DNA of 64,000 nucleotides. It comes from Paramacrobiotus metropolitanus. Lineage: Eukaryota; Tardigrada; Eutardigrada; Parachela; Macrobiotidae. Below, one piece after another: positions 25,112 to 36,975 of the stretch; position 1 is the first letter of the stretch, and each line of letters begins with the position of its first letter. Where the stretch lies: positions 1,302,001 through 1,366,000 of the forward strand of contig NW_026570239.1 in NCBI RefSeq assembly GCF_019649055.1. Direction: 5' to 3'. The notes below the pieces were generated by a model. The model was given only the letters and a program-made list of their open reading frames with translations, had not been told where the DNA came from and did no database searches. The position numbers and the translations under genes were made by a program.

Positions 25112-26131
25112 GTGAGAATTTATTATACTGTATTAATTTATTATACTTTATTATATAAGTAAAGTTTAGAAGTTTGCCAATGCACGCAAAAGTGCATTTT
25201 CCTAGTGTGAAAGGCGGCATTGGCATTGTACGTAAAGATGTACAGTAATCTGCTTCCGTTACAACAGCGGAGCTGATTATATCGAGTAACTGCGGATATT
25301 GCGCAAACTGATTTTGCACACTCGCGTAAACACGCTTCGGCCTTTGGCTTTCGGCAGCCACTACTGCTTTACGTTTGCCGACACTTGCTCGTTTTTTTTC
25401 GTTTTATTTCGGGGCGGCGTTAACTGCGCGGTAAAGGCCTAAAACGATCAGTGTGGTAAGGCACACCGCCATCGTGATCGGAAGACCTGTTGCCACAGCA
25501 TCAAATAAAGTCGTATATAAGTGGAAAATGCCTTCATATGATCCTACAGCGAAGCAAGTTCAAGGTATTCTTAGAGAAGAAATCCCCGGCTTTTGCGATC
25601 TCAGCTACGGAGTGTGAAAAAGATAGTTTGTTTGTTGTTTGCTGAAGAATGTTGTTGTAAGCTGTGTATGTTAGTCTAATAAAAACAGCAACAGCATAGC
25701 AGCAGACAGAACACTCGTATTTTCGCACCGAAGACGGCTGAGGTATGCGTAAGACCATTATTTTGGGTCGTCGCTGAATTACATCCGATAAATCTTGGTG
25801 CATGTTTATTAGCAAGAAAGTACCGACAAAATGTCAAAAAATCAATACTGCATCTGAGCAGCAAATTCCTTAATCCAAATAATGCGCTCTTTTAACCCGG
25901 TCCATATGTAGAGACTCTGTTGTCGATATTCTCAAGCGTAGGGTGGTTGTCAGATTCGAAGCGAATCTCGCTGTGGTACGGTTGCTGAATACAGGGGCCA
26001 CGTCTACAGATACGGTCGGCTGCAAAACGAAAGCACTGAACGCCGGTGCTAAAACGTAATTTACGTGGCGACGCCGCCGGCGATATTCTACTTACTGATA
26101 GTCCACAGGCAAATCGCCCGTTGTAATAAGC
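25112..26131. other. Intergenic, one shared motif
   Basis: No gene seen. The string 'tgcacgcaa-agtgcattttcctag' at about 25180-25205 recurs at about 36950-36976, where it forms the right edge of an insertion into a duplicated spacer. That suggests both mark the end of the same unrecognised repeat. Confidence 0.45.
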
Positions 26132-26588
26132 ACCAGCCTATTTCAGACTGCACGGTTTGTGTTAGTTTCGGCTCCGGTTCCATGTGGAACCTTTGGTTCC
26201 GGGTTGTTTTACGTCCGCTCGCGACGTTAGCAGCTGTAACCTAGCGTCGTGCGGTGACGCGTAAAACCTATCTGCCTTCCGCGGATGCTTGCAACGGCTC
26301 AGACACATGAGTGAATGGCAGGCCAGCGTATGCTGCCCGTGGATCTTTTTTGAGCACTCAGACCGCCGACCGTTAGCAGGGTGGTCACGTCCTCGCGCGC
26401 ACTCGCACTCGACCCGATTAATTTTTTCGTTGCTGTACGTGACCAAAGTGTAGGATGAAAACGGCTTCAGATCTTTGTGAGGTCCGCACAAAGATCTGAA
26501 GCAGTTTTCATCCTGCCAACGTACTGCATGTCTGACGCCGTGCGATTCTATGTACGGAGCCTCTACCGTATGCAATCTGAAATAGGCT
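26132..26588. mobile_element. ~457-bp imperfect foldback element
   Basis: The outer ends are inverted: AGCCTATTTCAGACTGCACGG on the left, and AGCCTATTTCAGATTGCATACGG as the reverse complement on the right. A central hairpin at about 26451-26514 has 28-bp arms with two mismatches (AGGATGAAAAC..CTTCAGATCTTTGTG and complement). No clear target duplication and no ORF of note. It is best read as a non-autonomous foldback transposon. Confidence 0.65.
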
Positions 26589-26739
26589 ACTGACTATGCT
26601 TATCCGTTGTATGGAGGTCAGTCCTTTAGTGGACTTTCTTTCGATCGTCATTCTTTCAGCCAAACCCCACGTCTCTGTCCAGCAGTTATAGTATGACCCT
26701 TGAGATGATTTCCTAAGAAACAGCTGCAGCTCTACAACA

Positions 26740-26805
26740 CGAAGACTGAGTATGTCTGGCTAGCCAGACGATTGTTATTTTTGCTCTACAAACCATCAGT
26801 TGGTT
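26740..26805 (-). pseudogene. Relic of an astacin last-exon boundary
   Basis: 'tggctagccagacgattgttatttttgctctacaaaccatcagttgg' corresponds to the acceptor and first ~12 codons (AVWLS) of the C-terminal exon, minus strand, as at 4650-4700. Only this edge survives. Confidence 0.5.
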
Positions 26806-27489
26806 TTTTATTAAAGAACGAAGTTGGAAAGTTACTTGCTTACCCTTGCTGGAAGCACCAAAGCGTTACCATGTGGCCGTGCATAACTGTTTGGCAACTT
26901 CCTGCTGGCCGACGTGGATGATTACAATGATATTGATGTGGAAATTAGCGTGTTTGTGACTCAGACATTAGCCTGTGGGTCGGCAGAATGGCGGATGCGA
27001 TTTCATTGAACATCCACCATCCACCCGTCCACCTTTCTACCGGCTACAAACGTCTCATACACCGATAAGGTCGACGCCTGGAAACGAGCCCCATGTTGAG
27101 CTTAGTACCGATCACGCTAGACAGTACCAGTAGTCGATTGTGGACGGAGAGGCATGGCTTAGATGATCTACCGTTTTATGTATCTCGCGTAGAAGTTGTC
27201 CTTTAAAAACCAAAATGTTCTTTGTTATGCCGATGGTTATCGCTCGAGGAATATGGCAACTGCGCTAAAAAGGACGCAAACACTGCATTCCAATTTCCAA
27301 ATGTATCCCTTTTATGTGAACAGATAGATTTTGTTGCTTACTTCTACTCGTATATAATTTTTTAATTCAACAATCTAACTCTTTTATCGAAGCGGCTTCC
27401 GGAGCCAAAGGTCGAAACCTCTCAAGCAGAAACGATTTCCGCATATATCCGATATGATCACCACTGCTGCTCATATTTCTTAGCTGTTC

Positions 27490-27660
27490 TTGATTATATC
27501 GGCGTTATACACAACTGTCGCTCTCGTGCGGCGGACACAGTTAAGTGTCGTGCAGATTCAGCATGATGTGTCAATTGTAGATGCATGGCTGCCGCGAACT
27601 AGAACTAACGTAAACTGCTCTTGTAAAGTCTTTGCCAAACATTCGCCGGCTTTCTCTTTC
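27490..27660 (+). promoter_or_regulatory. Conserved upstream block of the 609-aa astacin gene
   Basis: This 5' flank shares ordered blocks with the flank of the sister gene on the minus strand (46750 down to 46569): 'gattatatcg', 'gtgcggcggacacagttaa-tgtcgtg', 'gccgcgaacta', 'aaactgctcttg'. Conservation ahead of both start codons is consistent with a shared promoter and 5' UTR. It could also simply reflect recent duplication. I see no certain TATA box. Confidence 0.5.
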
Positions 27661-27774
27661 TGTTTGCATTAGGATACACTGTATTCTAAAGCGAACCTAG
27701 TGCTGAGTCCTATATTGTTAGCATTCGTACAAACCAGTGAGTGAAGGCAAAGACTTCTCGTTCAGGCAGGAGTG

Positions 27775-30367
27775 ATGCATTCTCCATCTGCTCTGCTTAT
27801 TTCGGGGTTTCTGTGGATCGCTGGATCAATGTCCTCTCCGGCTGGTAAAGTATTCCTGTTTCCTCTCGCCACATTCAAATCTAGAATTTTAAGCATTTCC
27901 CTATTTTTTGAGACAGATGACAAACGTCTGTTGATCAACGATATCTGGGACGACGACGACGAGGGCAGCACCGGATACAATAGCTTCGTTTCCGGATCGG
28001 GCTATCTTGCACCAAGTGGCTACTGGCCCAACAACGGACATCAAATTCCTTACGAACTAGCAGGATTCGGTGAGCGGATCACTTAATAAAGTGGCAACAT
28101 ATTACATCAAATATCGTGATATTTGTGATTGGTATAATTCTGATCAGGTTGCATAGAGGAAATAGTTTTGTTGGGATTCATATTTTAGCTTTGTTTGCGC
28201 CTACTTCTGTCACACTGAAAATAGGTACCCAAATCAGCGCAGGGTACCTTTTGCCTAAAAGCCTACTTTTGCAAAACAGCGTAGAATTCACAATTGAACC
28301 ACTCGTCCCCTGTGATAAGAGCGATCGTGAAGGCTGCCCGCAAAAATGACTTTGCATAAATTTGCTTGTTCTCGCATCCCGGTTACGCTGCTATGTTTCT
28401 GCTAATTTCAGACACCGAACAAATAGATGTGATTGAAAGTGCGATGCAAACTCTAGAATTTCGAATCAGCGGCTGCGTAACATTCACGAAACGCATCTCA
28501 ACTCAGAAAGAATATATTCTGATCCAGCATCACACGGGATTCACGCCAGTGTAACCAATGTCGCTGCTTCACTGTACCCGTTATGAACCTCCCCGATTAA
28601 CTGTTGTTTAATAGATGTAAGGCAGACATTGGTCGAAGTAGTGGTCGTCCAACCAGAGTCAAACTGCATTCCCGCTGCTTGTCACCCGGGACCATCCAAC
28701 ACGAGATCTTGCACGCTCTAGGATTCCTACACGAACACAATCGCCCGGATCGGGACGATTACATCAGCATAGTACCCGGTAACATGGTGACCGATATCCC
28801 GGAGAGGAACTTCCGCAAAATGCCTCGAATGGCCACTTTCGGCCTTCCTTATGATTTAGAGTCGCTGTTGCATTACGGCCCTGAATTATCCAAGAGCCCC
28901 GACAAACCGGCCATTGTGTCCAAAGTTAGCAAACCGCCGCGATGGATGGGTCAAAAATACGGGCTCAGTCTACTGGATGTGGCCAGGGTGAAGGCTGCTT
29001 ACAACTGCATCCAGAAAGACGTTACTGCTGTGCCACAGCATTGCCCGAGGCCAGTCTGCTCTGACTCCTCTAAAGAAGGCGAGTACAGTAATTTTCAGTG
29101 ACTTTCAGGAAATTTGGTAAGTTCCTGGTTGTACAGTATCTCGTCAGAAAGCTTTTTGCTACGATATCGCCATAGCAGTGCCAAGTTTTGATGTTTTCGT
29201 TTCAAGGATCCTAAGTTGCGGGCGAGCGTATGCTTACAGCGGAACAGTTGGGTAGTTCAACGTATGTTGCAATTCGGCAACCGTTCTACCGTTAAAAAGA
29301 AAGTGTTGCTGTACAGATAGGCATCGGTTTCTTCCCGATTATTAATCGACGTACTGCTTGCAGAGCATAGAATAACAGCCGTTTGGTTATCCAGGAATGC
29401 TCAGACTTGGGATTCACTTAATAACGCAACGGTGTATGGCACTTTGAGAGATTCAAACGATCTGTTGTTTGACAGTCAAACCGCAACAACAAATGCTTTC
29501 GGTGAATTCACGTTGTCCTTACCAGTGAGGAGCATCTACACCATAACATTCGAGATGCACGGGTTCTTTCCGATTCATCTACATACTTTTCATCGCAATC
29601 TCAGGCTGGACGGTAAGGTAACCATGGAACCTTTGTTGTGGATCGACAAAACCTTGGCCGGAAACGGGACTGCCCATGGAGGCCTGAGATACATGGAATT
29701 TGGTAGCCATGATTTAGGTGTATATGCCCCTTTCGTAAATATCGCCATTCGTAACGGCCTGAACAATGTCTCTGGGTCTATTCTTGCGACAACCACCGCA
29801 AATGAAGATGGTTACTGGAGACAAAGTTTACCATCGGGATATTACACGGCGACTGTCACCGCTACAGGACACCTACCGAAACATTTCCCAGTCGTCGTTT
29901 GGAGTGGAGGCGGCTTTAATTCCGTTCAGTCCCTGATGCCTGACGTGTCTTACGATGACATTCGAATAATTCTCTTTAGTGAAAGACATCACACTTTGGA
30001 GCTTGTGGTGGAAGGGCCACTCCAAGACAGCCGGCAGCGGACACGTGTTGAATCTATCGGAGCGAGAATGAGCGCTGATAACTTGATTCACAACGACTAT
30101 GCTGGAGCCTGGGCCGATAGTACCGTGATAAAGAAGCAACTGCCCGGCACGTACCGGATCAGCGTGTACGATTGGCATCATCGCAAAGGAGTACAGAACT
30201 GGCGTTTGGCCAATTCCCACTCTGTTGTCGAAGTCTATCGCGGTAAAATTTTGTGGACAAAATATTATGTCCCCAATCGTATTGGCAACACGTGGAACGT
30301 GGTGGAGTTTGACGGAGTAAATCTGACGACCATCAATGAAATTACAACATTGTACCACAACACTTAA
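27775..30367 (+). CDS. Secreted astacin-family protein, 5 exons, 609 aa, Leu in Met-turn
   Basis: Exons 27775-27844, 27917-28069, 28412-28550, 28615-29078, 29364-30367 sum to 1830 nt, 609 codons plus TAA, with consistent phases (1,1,2,1). There is a signal peptide (MHSPSALLISGFLWIAG) and an Asp-rich stretch (NDIWDDDDEG), but no propeptide of the usual length. The catalytic core has [12 protein letters not shown] (150-161) and R-P-D-R-D-D-Y. The Met-turn reads S204-L-L206-H-Y208: Met is replaced by Leu. The C-terminal exon (277-609) carries FGEFTLSLPV..YTITFEMHGFFP and SGYYTATVTATG, which resemble carboxypeptidase-regulatory-like repeats. It then has LELVVEGPLQDSRQRTRVE...GTYRISVYDW, a jelly-roll-like tail. 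The intron 4 donor is GC (AAG|GCGAGT). Activity is likely but not certain. Confidence 0.87.
28615..29078 (+). CDS. Catalytic exon 4 of the 609-aa astacin
   Basis: Begins after a 64-nt intron (donor GT|GTAACC, acceptor ATAG) that is the same length in the sister gene at 45126-45759. It encodes the zinc motif, the SLLHYG turn and the domain end LLDVARVKAAYNC. It finishes GAAG before a GC dinucleotide where both relatives have GT. The intron position before Cys122 is shared with the 8-exon astacin, so it predates their split. Confidence 0.85.
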
Positions 30368-31374
30368 CTCGTTTTTAACCCAATCCTGGATCCTTATGGG
30401 TTTAAGATCTTCTTAATTGTATTGCACAATACCAAGCGTAGTACAGCTTACAAATCCGAGCCTATGTTTGCAACTGATGCGGGTAATATTATGAATTACT
30501 GTAAACTGAAAAAAGCAATGTTAAATGAAATTCGGTTGTGGTGGAACTGGTAAATCCAGATGACATAGTAGATTTTGTCAATACATGGAGCATTTTGCTA
30601 GCATTTTTATACAAAGAAGGTGCATTCTTTGCGCTTTTTTATCTGTGAGCCGATGAAATACGCAAGGGAAATGTGTTACGTAGTATTTGATACTTCACGG
30701 CACAAGTTTTTTTTGAAGTTTAGCATTACTGACCTACCGGAAGTTGTACTCTGCGAGATGCAACTTCCGTCGTTCTTCTTAACCGACACCTAGATTTCAG
30801 TGCTCATTATGTCCTGTGCATTGTCGGCATGCACTACCTCTTGCAGCTGTCTGCAGTGTAAGCCTTCCTGTTTTTCAAGTATCAAAGAAAGAAAGATCAG
30901 GAATGCGTTTTTGACACGAAAGGTCAACTAATAATAACTGTTTCGCTGATACTGATAGTGTTCCTGCTACGCGGGTGTGCTAATTGTCAATAAAATTAGC
31001 ATTTTTGCAAATTGAAACAGAATGCTGCTATACAGTGTCGGCTTATAAGTACAATCACCACTGTACTATAATTTTTTGCTAAGGGCTTTATAATAAATAT
31101 CAGTACAATAAAGAAAGTCTTTGTAAGGGCGGGACGCCCCGCCCTCCTGAGTAGCTATTCGCTGTTTCTGGGGATTTCCACCCCGCACATTGCTGCACTG
31201 TTTTGACGGATCTGAGCACAGTTGCACTGGCTGCAGAATCCTTCCTTGTTAGTCTGGTGTTGCTGCGCCACGGTGCGCATTAGATTCGGCATTAAAGCTT
31301 CATCCGCGTTCACCGCTGTTCGCTGTCGAGGACACGCGTGGCGCCCATACGGCCCCGCGTTATATCTTTGTTCG
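30368..31374. other. 3' flank of the + strand astacin; start of a duplicated segment
   Basis: 30500-30665 is the reverse complement of the astacin downstream block at 1480-1635 and 52990-53150. From about 30700 onward, fragments ('gcgggtgtgctaattgtcaataaaattagc') recur near 55400. No gene recognised. Confidence 0.5.
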
Positions 31375-31806
31375 ATAATGTTGCGAAAGTTTTACAGTTC
31401 GGGCATAATCGAAAATGCTTGTGTTATCAATCTGTTGCGAAAGCAGAAAATACCAATCCCGATAGTAATACGTGCTGATATTCCAATAACAAAAATTGCA
31501 ATATTACGGCATTCTGATGATATAAATTACGAAAACAATGAATTCGGAAACTTTAAATTTTATGCAAAGCAGACTTGTGGCGCCTGCCGCCTGGTAAAGT
31601 GCAAAACAACGGGCGCTAATACTGGCAGCTTTTCTCAGGGCTACGAATGCACAGAACGGGAATTATATTTGCTTAGTATAGCAAAAAGTATCAATTACGA
31701 CCGAAGAGAAGCAGCATCTGCTGCTTCAGTTTCCTTCAATCAGAGAAAAAAAAGGCCAGAGGCAGCCGGTCAAACACAGCAACAAAATATTGAACATTTT
31801 GCTTAG
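31375..31806 (+). CDS. Candidate exon of an unknown protein with a frame-conserved paralogue
   Basis: Open to TAG at 31804-31806. The middle part (LLRKQKIPIP ... DIPITKIAILRHSDDINYEN ... FGNF ... KQTCGACRLVKC) aligns with 53640-53790 on the same strand. There every length difference across ~150 bp is 3 or 6 nt and most changes are conservative (I/V, K/E, D/E). That points to former selection on protein. The second copy then suffers a 7-nt loss and stop. C-G-A-C-R-L-V-K-C resembles the end of a nuclear-receptor second zinc finger, but the other zinc ligands are not visible. Start and splice sites are unknown. Confidence 0.35.
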   Translation: MMLRKFYSSGIIENACVINLLRKQKIPIPIVIRADIPITKIAILRHSDDINYENNEFGNFKFYAKQTCGACRLVKCKTTGANTGSFSQGYECTERELYLLSIAKSINYDRREAASAASVSFNQRKKRPEAAGQTQQQNIEHFA

Positions 31807-32204
31807 AACCAACTTACTATAGTGTGAGAAGGACTGGTCACCTACCGTTTGACGTTATCACTCTCGCATACACGGGATGGCGGCTGACATGGCGACAGAT
31901 GCGCGTTTTTCACGATTTTTCGTAGTTTTTTCAGAATATTTCCTTTCTCTTCTATTTCTAGCCCTTCATGTTTGGGTTTTTTAATTCAATTATGATCTGT
32001 TAAAATATCAGAAAGCTTTAGAGGAGAAAGGAACTGAGAATATCTTTTAAAAAGGACAAGAAAATCTGTGGTCCTATGGTAAGCAATGGCACAGCAGTGC
32101 ATTCTGTATGCGACAGTGGTGACGTAGTCGACCGTTGCCCAGTCGGTTCCCAGTCCTTCTACCTATAGCAAGTTCTTGTTAGAACAATCAATTCTTGAAG
32201 TTTA

Positions 32205-32480
32205 ACTAAATCCGGCTATGGAACGCAATGTTGGAGCATGCAAAGAATATCTGTGCCTTTTATGGCTGGCTGGTGTTGTGCTTTCGCCAACCTTTACCGC
32301 GAACCCGCCTCTATTTCAATTGGCACTGCCGCTTACCCAGAAAACTATCTGATAACACTGCAAATTCAATGCGATTTTCCTAATACTACGTCCGTAATGT
32401 TACGTCCGTAATATTATGCTCGTATTATTCCGTACGTTTCCGTGCGATGAACACCCGGCTAATTTTAAGCCGTTTGCATT
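32205..32480. repeat. Copy of the upstream region of the 8-cysteine protein gene
   Basis: 'gtgctttcgccaac-tttaccgcgaac-cgcctct' and following sequence recur at 54720-54960 and 56880-57230. At 56880-57230 the block is the 5' flank of the intact minus-strand gene. No coding exon accompanies this copy. It includes a direct repeat of 'tacgtccgtaat'. Confidence 0.65.
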
Positions 32481-32723
32481 TAAACTGTGATGTTAGTAGC
32501 GTCGCGACCTACGGCTAACCGGCTGTTCATCGCAGCTCAGTCATGCAGGGGGTGTTAACAGCACCCAATGGTCCTCGTATTATAAATTTTTCTTGACATT
32601 TTCCATAGATTTTGCGGTGAGTTTTAGCGGTTATTCTGAACGGTGAAAACTTGTGCAGCTATGGAAAATGCTAAAATTAATCAAGGTATTTAATGTGGGA
32701 ATTGACATGCCGGTCATTTGCAG

Positions 32724-33632
32724 TTGTACTGTCTGTGGCAGTGGCTGCCGTTGCGGCACCGCATGCCAGCCGACGCTGCTGTACGCGTCGGAAGAGCACA
32801 ACGTCAGTCTGGTGACCTTTTTTCAGCAATGCGGGAATACCGAGCCCACTCTCCTCATCGCCAAGACCAAAACCAGCGACGTCTTCGGCGCCTTCTGCAG
32901 TCACAGCTGGGAGAACCGGCACCTGGGGTTCAGTCACCTGTAGTCATCATCCATTTATTCCTCCAAATATCATCATCACATAAATTTAAATAGATATAAT
33001 TCACAAGTAAATGCAACAAGTATAATTACTTCACTAGTAAAACTGAGAATTGACTAAAACGACGCTTACTTTTTGAAAGTGGTAGAATGCGATATTTGCA
33101 GCAATACTGTAGTGCACTGGCCGAAAGAAAGTCTCGCATTTTCACTCGTTTTCGGTAGCGTTCAATCGTAACAAAATCTGCTACTCATTGTCAACGATGG
33201 ACTTCGTGACTCGGGTTAGGCTTTTTTATTTTTTTACTGTGCAATTTAAAGCCTTTTTTATGCCAAAAACTGCGAATAATTTATGTGTATGATGAAACAT
33301 TCATCATGGGATATTCTGATGAATTCCTTAACATAGATTTACTTACTAGCGCAGAATACTAAGGGATTTAACTATGTACATTAAACTATCGTAAATTATC
33401 AGCGGAAAATGTTTTGGATAATTTAATATAGTGAATTGTTTTAATGAGTTAATTATCATAAAAAAATCAATGTAGGCTATGAGGATAAAAATTAAAAATG
33501 GACGCTTATCCAGATATTTTAATGGTTTGCGTGAAAACTGGATATTTTTTTCGGGGAACAATTTTGAATCATTTTGAAACCGGTTAGTCCTTTTTATTTA
33601 CGCTATTCCCCAAACATGAGATGCTTCAGAAT
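32724..33632 (+). pseudogene. TBC-TLDc pseudogene fragment, copy D
   Basis: The TLDc-start exon (32724-32928) opens LYCLWQWLPLRHR, parallel to the WSWVPERFALCQP region of vertebrate TBC1D24. It loses 2 nt, then continues QPTLLYASEEHNVSLVTFFQ ... FCSHSWENRHLG. The donor is TT instead of GT. About 600 bp later a stub of the last exon (about 33550-33630) jumps directly into the duplicated 3' flank, deleting most of the Gly-rich half. No linker exon is present upstream. Confidence 0.82.
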
Positions 33633-34131
33633 TACGACTGTCGAAAAACTGAAACAATGAAATTGTTCCATGTTTTGGATGTCTGGAGATCTCTCTTTTA
33701 ATGGCAGAAAATTTTCCAGGGAATTCTGATTGTTTCTCTGCATGCAAAAATTGCTGTTTTTGTGTATTTTCTGACAAATTTCGGGAAGAAATTTATTGAT
33801 TATTATCTCTTGGATGTCCTGGAGAATTGTGGAGAAATCGAGTTGTGATTCGTCTGTGCAGATTTTTAATTAATCTACCTAAGAAACTAAAGCAGTTTCC
33901 CTCATTCATACACACACAATTCAAGACAGTTTCTATTTCAGAAAAATGCGTTTGATGAAGCTAACGCTGCGCTTTCGTGTTTCCGTTCGGGGATTGTCGT
34001 TGGCCCGATTTTGCTTCTTTTGTGAGCGTTTGAATCCGCGCAAACATTCCACTGAGGTTGTTGAGTTCTGTTGTACATAAGCATTAGTCAAAGTCTGTCG
34101 CCACAATAACGGTCTCAATGTGATGATTTAA
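33632..34131 (+). repeat. Duplicated 3' flank of the TBC-TLDc gene (copy 3, left part)
   Basis: Collinear with 23225-23780 up to 'gatgatttaat', where it is interrupted. The remainder of the block resumes at 36976. The interruption therefore dates from after the module duplication. Confidence 0.75.
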
Positions 34132-34208
34132 TCGACCGGAGCTCAGCGAAGGTCCTCTAATTCAACAAAAAGGGAAAGCTGTCTGTCTGTCCGTTACGGA
34201 AGAGTGGA

Positions 34209-34285
34209 AGATCACTTCCTTATTACGCAATCACTTCCTTACTGCGTCACTTCCTTATTACGTCATCACTTACCTATCCCGTAAT
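34209..34285. repeat. Short tandem repeat, ~19-bp unit
   Basis: Four imperfect copies of 'atcacttccttattacgca'. An apparent TATAAAG lies 25-30 bp beyond at about 34307, so a promoter role (for instance of a retroelement) is possible but unsupported by any downstream gene. Confidence 0.6.
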
Positions 34286-35684
34286 TTCCGCATTAGCTTT
34301 ACCATATAAAGTACTCGGTGCGGGGATGGTAAGTCATCAGACCTAGCAAGTAAGTGAACAGAGTCCCAACTGTCCCGAGGATGTTAAGACAATCGCGCCC
34401 GAAGAGCAGAGACGGAAATGAGAGGCGAGCAAAGAAAGGTCACGCAGCCACAGGCAGAAAATAAACACACGTCCAAAAGCGGTTAAAAAATTCCAAGTGA
34501 CGCACAGTGGAGCTATGTAGCTTGCATACTGCTATTACGGCTCCAAAGAGCGGCAACAGCCGCAGATTTTCCAGTTCCGCTTTGGAACGGAAGATAAATG
34601 CTCTGAAATGCCTCTCTTGTACTGGAATTCGACTTGTCGCAGATTTTGATCACTCTGGATGTGGGTTTCCATCGGTAATAGGGTGTTAAAATTTCTTCAC
34701 CAAACGAAAATATATGAACAACTTTCTTAATGTACAACACCTGCTACGCCAAGTTCGGACAGTAACATATATTTCTCATCTGCGACCGTTGATATCTAAA
34801 CTTCTGATTTGATTTTTTTATGACAGATTACAATCAATAGCAACTTTCGAAATTATGTTTCTATGCAAAAAGCTACCATGCCGGAAACGGGAGCAAAAGT
34901 TTTACTAGAACTTTTTTTCAAAAAAACGCACTGCTTACGAAAAAATCACCATGTTCAATAGATAGTAGTTTAAAAATTCTGGAAAATTGGAAACTTCCAA
35001 GTGGTAATGCGATTTACAAACGGTCCCTTTCTAACATCTATTTAAGTACTAACATCTTCCCAAAAGCGATCAGCGTACTAGGCAGCCACATTCTTGGTAG
35101 GTACCTTTTAACATACAAGTCTATGGGTGACAGATCTTCCTTCGAGCTCACCTGGCGCACTAATCGCGTAGTGCTCTTTTGTTAGCCCGTGCTAGAGACC
35201 TTGTCGGTCAGTGGTCACTGAAAAGATTTCGATATTGTTCGCACAAAACTATTGGTTGGGAATTTTACGGGAGCTGCCGATATAAGCAGTTCGGTAATGA
35301 CCCTTACTCCCTAACCCTTTAATTTGCCCCTGTCTCCTCGCTGACAGATAAGAAGATTCCGAATTTAATATTGCCAGATTCGCGATAAAAAGTTATACTA
35401 GAAAAAATGAAAGAGCGACACAAAACAGGAAAAACGAATATTTTATAATTTATTTTCAAAAGTGTCCGAAGTTGGCGTAGCAGGGCTGTATTACAAAACT
35501 TCGCTCAATAAATTTTATCCAAAACAATTTGTTAAGAGGAAATGGGCTGGGCGCAGTGCAGGAGAATACTTGTACAAATTTCTTTCATCGTTCAACGTAA
35601 ACAAATTTCAAAAATTTCCCGTTTCTAAAAATTCTGGCTCGTTTTCGGGTCGTTTGGTCAGCGGTCATATATGCAACCCACCAT

Positions 35685-35785
35685 GCACTGGTGTAGTGGT
35701 TAGCCGGTCCCGCCTTTTTCACAGGGCCGCGGCCCTCGGCCCTGTGAGATCGAAGGGTCACGGCCCGGGATGTAGCCCGCAGTGA
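35685..35785 (+). repeat. tRNA-like / SINE-like sequence
   Basis: 'ggtgtagtggttagccgg' closely resembles a tRNA A-box region. 'gagatcgaagggtcacgg' about 50 bp later is a weak B-box (GATCGA instead of GTTCGA). Between them is a strong hairpin cacagggcc/ggccctgtg. It cannot fold as a normal tRNA with a clear anticodon, so a tRNA-derived SINE or a tRNA pseudogene is the best guess. Confidence 0.35.
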
Positions 35786-36975
35786 ACGACAGATGACAGT
35801 GCAGATGACAGCCTGGCGTTCTGGCCAGGCTGGCCTAACAAACTCTAAGCATGAGAAGTGGTAGCCAGCGACCATGCAGTAACAAAAGTATGAAAACGTG
35901 AATTTAAAGTAAACAAATATGCAACCAATGTTCGCCAGTGCTGAAACTGGGTTCGCATAATCAATGCGGCCATTGCAACAAGGTTACTCGAAGGACTCAG
36001 AAAATTATGAAGTGGATCCCGGATAGGTGTAATATTAAAGCCATAGAGGACCAAATGGTTGTCCGTGTCCATCCACTGATTTCTGTTTATAAGCTCGGGA
36101 AGCATTATTGACTTCCGCCAAGGTGCCGGCAGATTTGCCAAGACCTTGTCGCATCATTCTGCAACCCTGACGGAAAATTTTCGTCGAATTTTGTTCTTCT
36201 TTTTTACGACATATAGACGAAGAAACGCTTCAGTGGATCATGGGAAAACTTTTGAATATGTTATAATTATGTCTTATCAGTACTGTCGCGTAACTAAAGG
36301 TTAGCTGAGACTCGGTGGCTATGACCTTTATCTATTGCTAATTGCTACAACGTGAAAGCGGCGACAACTGATCCGACCCAACGACCTTTTATTCAGATTA
36401 GCAGACACAAACAACTCGAATGCTAACAGAACACATGCAATGCTAAAAAGGCAGATATTCCATGGGAAGTTGATCCGAGGCTGGCTGGTGATGTACTAAA
36501 TCATTTGACAACTTCATCACACACTACGTTTTTAGCCAGGCACTTAATACATGTTACGAGAGATAAAACATTGCAGACAACAAAGACACACTATTGGTTT
36601 ACACAATGATTCATTCCTTTCTTCACGCTCAATCATTTGCTTGTTATCGTCAAACCACAACCTTTGACTTGCTCACAACAACAAACTATCCTGCACTCAA
36701 CCACAACAACCAACCGCATTCAACCGCATCCGCAACTGTATACATTTTAAGCACGCCCGTTATGATGATGAATATGTATGTGATTCATGATGCATGCTGC
36801 TCATGACCCACAGAACACGCTTGCGCTATATACTCGCGCAACAGTACATTATATTATTAATTTATTATAAAAAACGCAACGACTAGCCAAGTATTGTGTA
36901 CGCGTCAAAAAATTACTTCCAATCCTTAACGTTGCGCTCGGGTCAACTAATGCACGCAATAGTGCATTTTCCTAG

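Larger units (their letters stand above)
34132..36975. other. 2.8-kb insertion into a duplicated spacer, content unidentified
   Basis: This segment separates two halves of a spacer that is continuous at 23780 in another module copy. It contains a 4-unit tandem repeat (34209-34285) and a tRNA-like hairpin region (35690-35785). It ends with 'tgcacgcaatagtgcattttcctag', also found at 25180. I found no transposase, reverse transcriptase or inverted ends, so the nature of the insertion is open. It could be composite. Confidence 0.5.

Noticed and set aside
26162-26575. 137-codon minus-strand ORF
   Set aside because: It lies wholly inside a foldback element and owes its openness to the inverted arms; no recognisable protein features.
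31375-31806. Firm call of a nuclear receptor
   Set aside because: Only C-x2-C-R-x3-K-C is similar. The remaining zinc ligands and a ligand-binding domain are not visible.
35685-35785. Functional tRNA gene
   Set aside because: The A-box is good, but the B-box is off consensus, and no cloverleaf with an anticodon loop can be drawn.
34132-36975. LTR retrotransposon in the 2.8-kb spacer insertion
   Set aside because: There is a TATA-like motif and tandem repeats, but I found no paired terminal repeats, primer-binding site or polyprotein.
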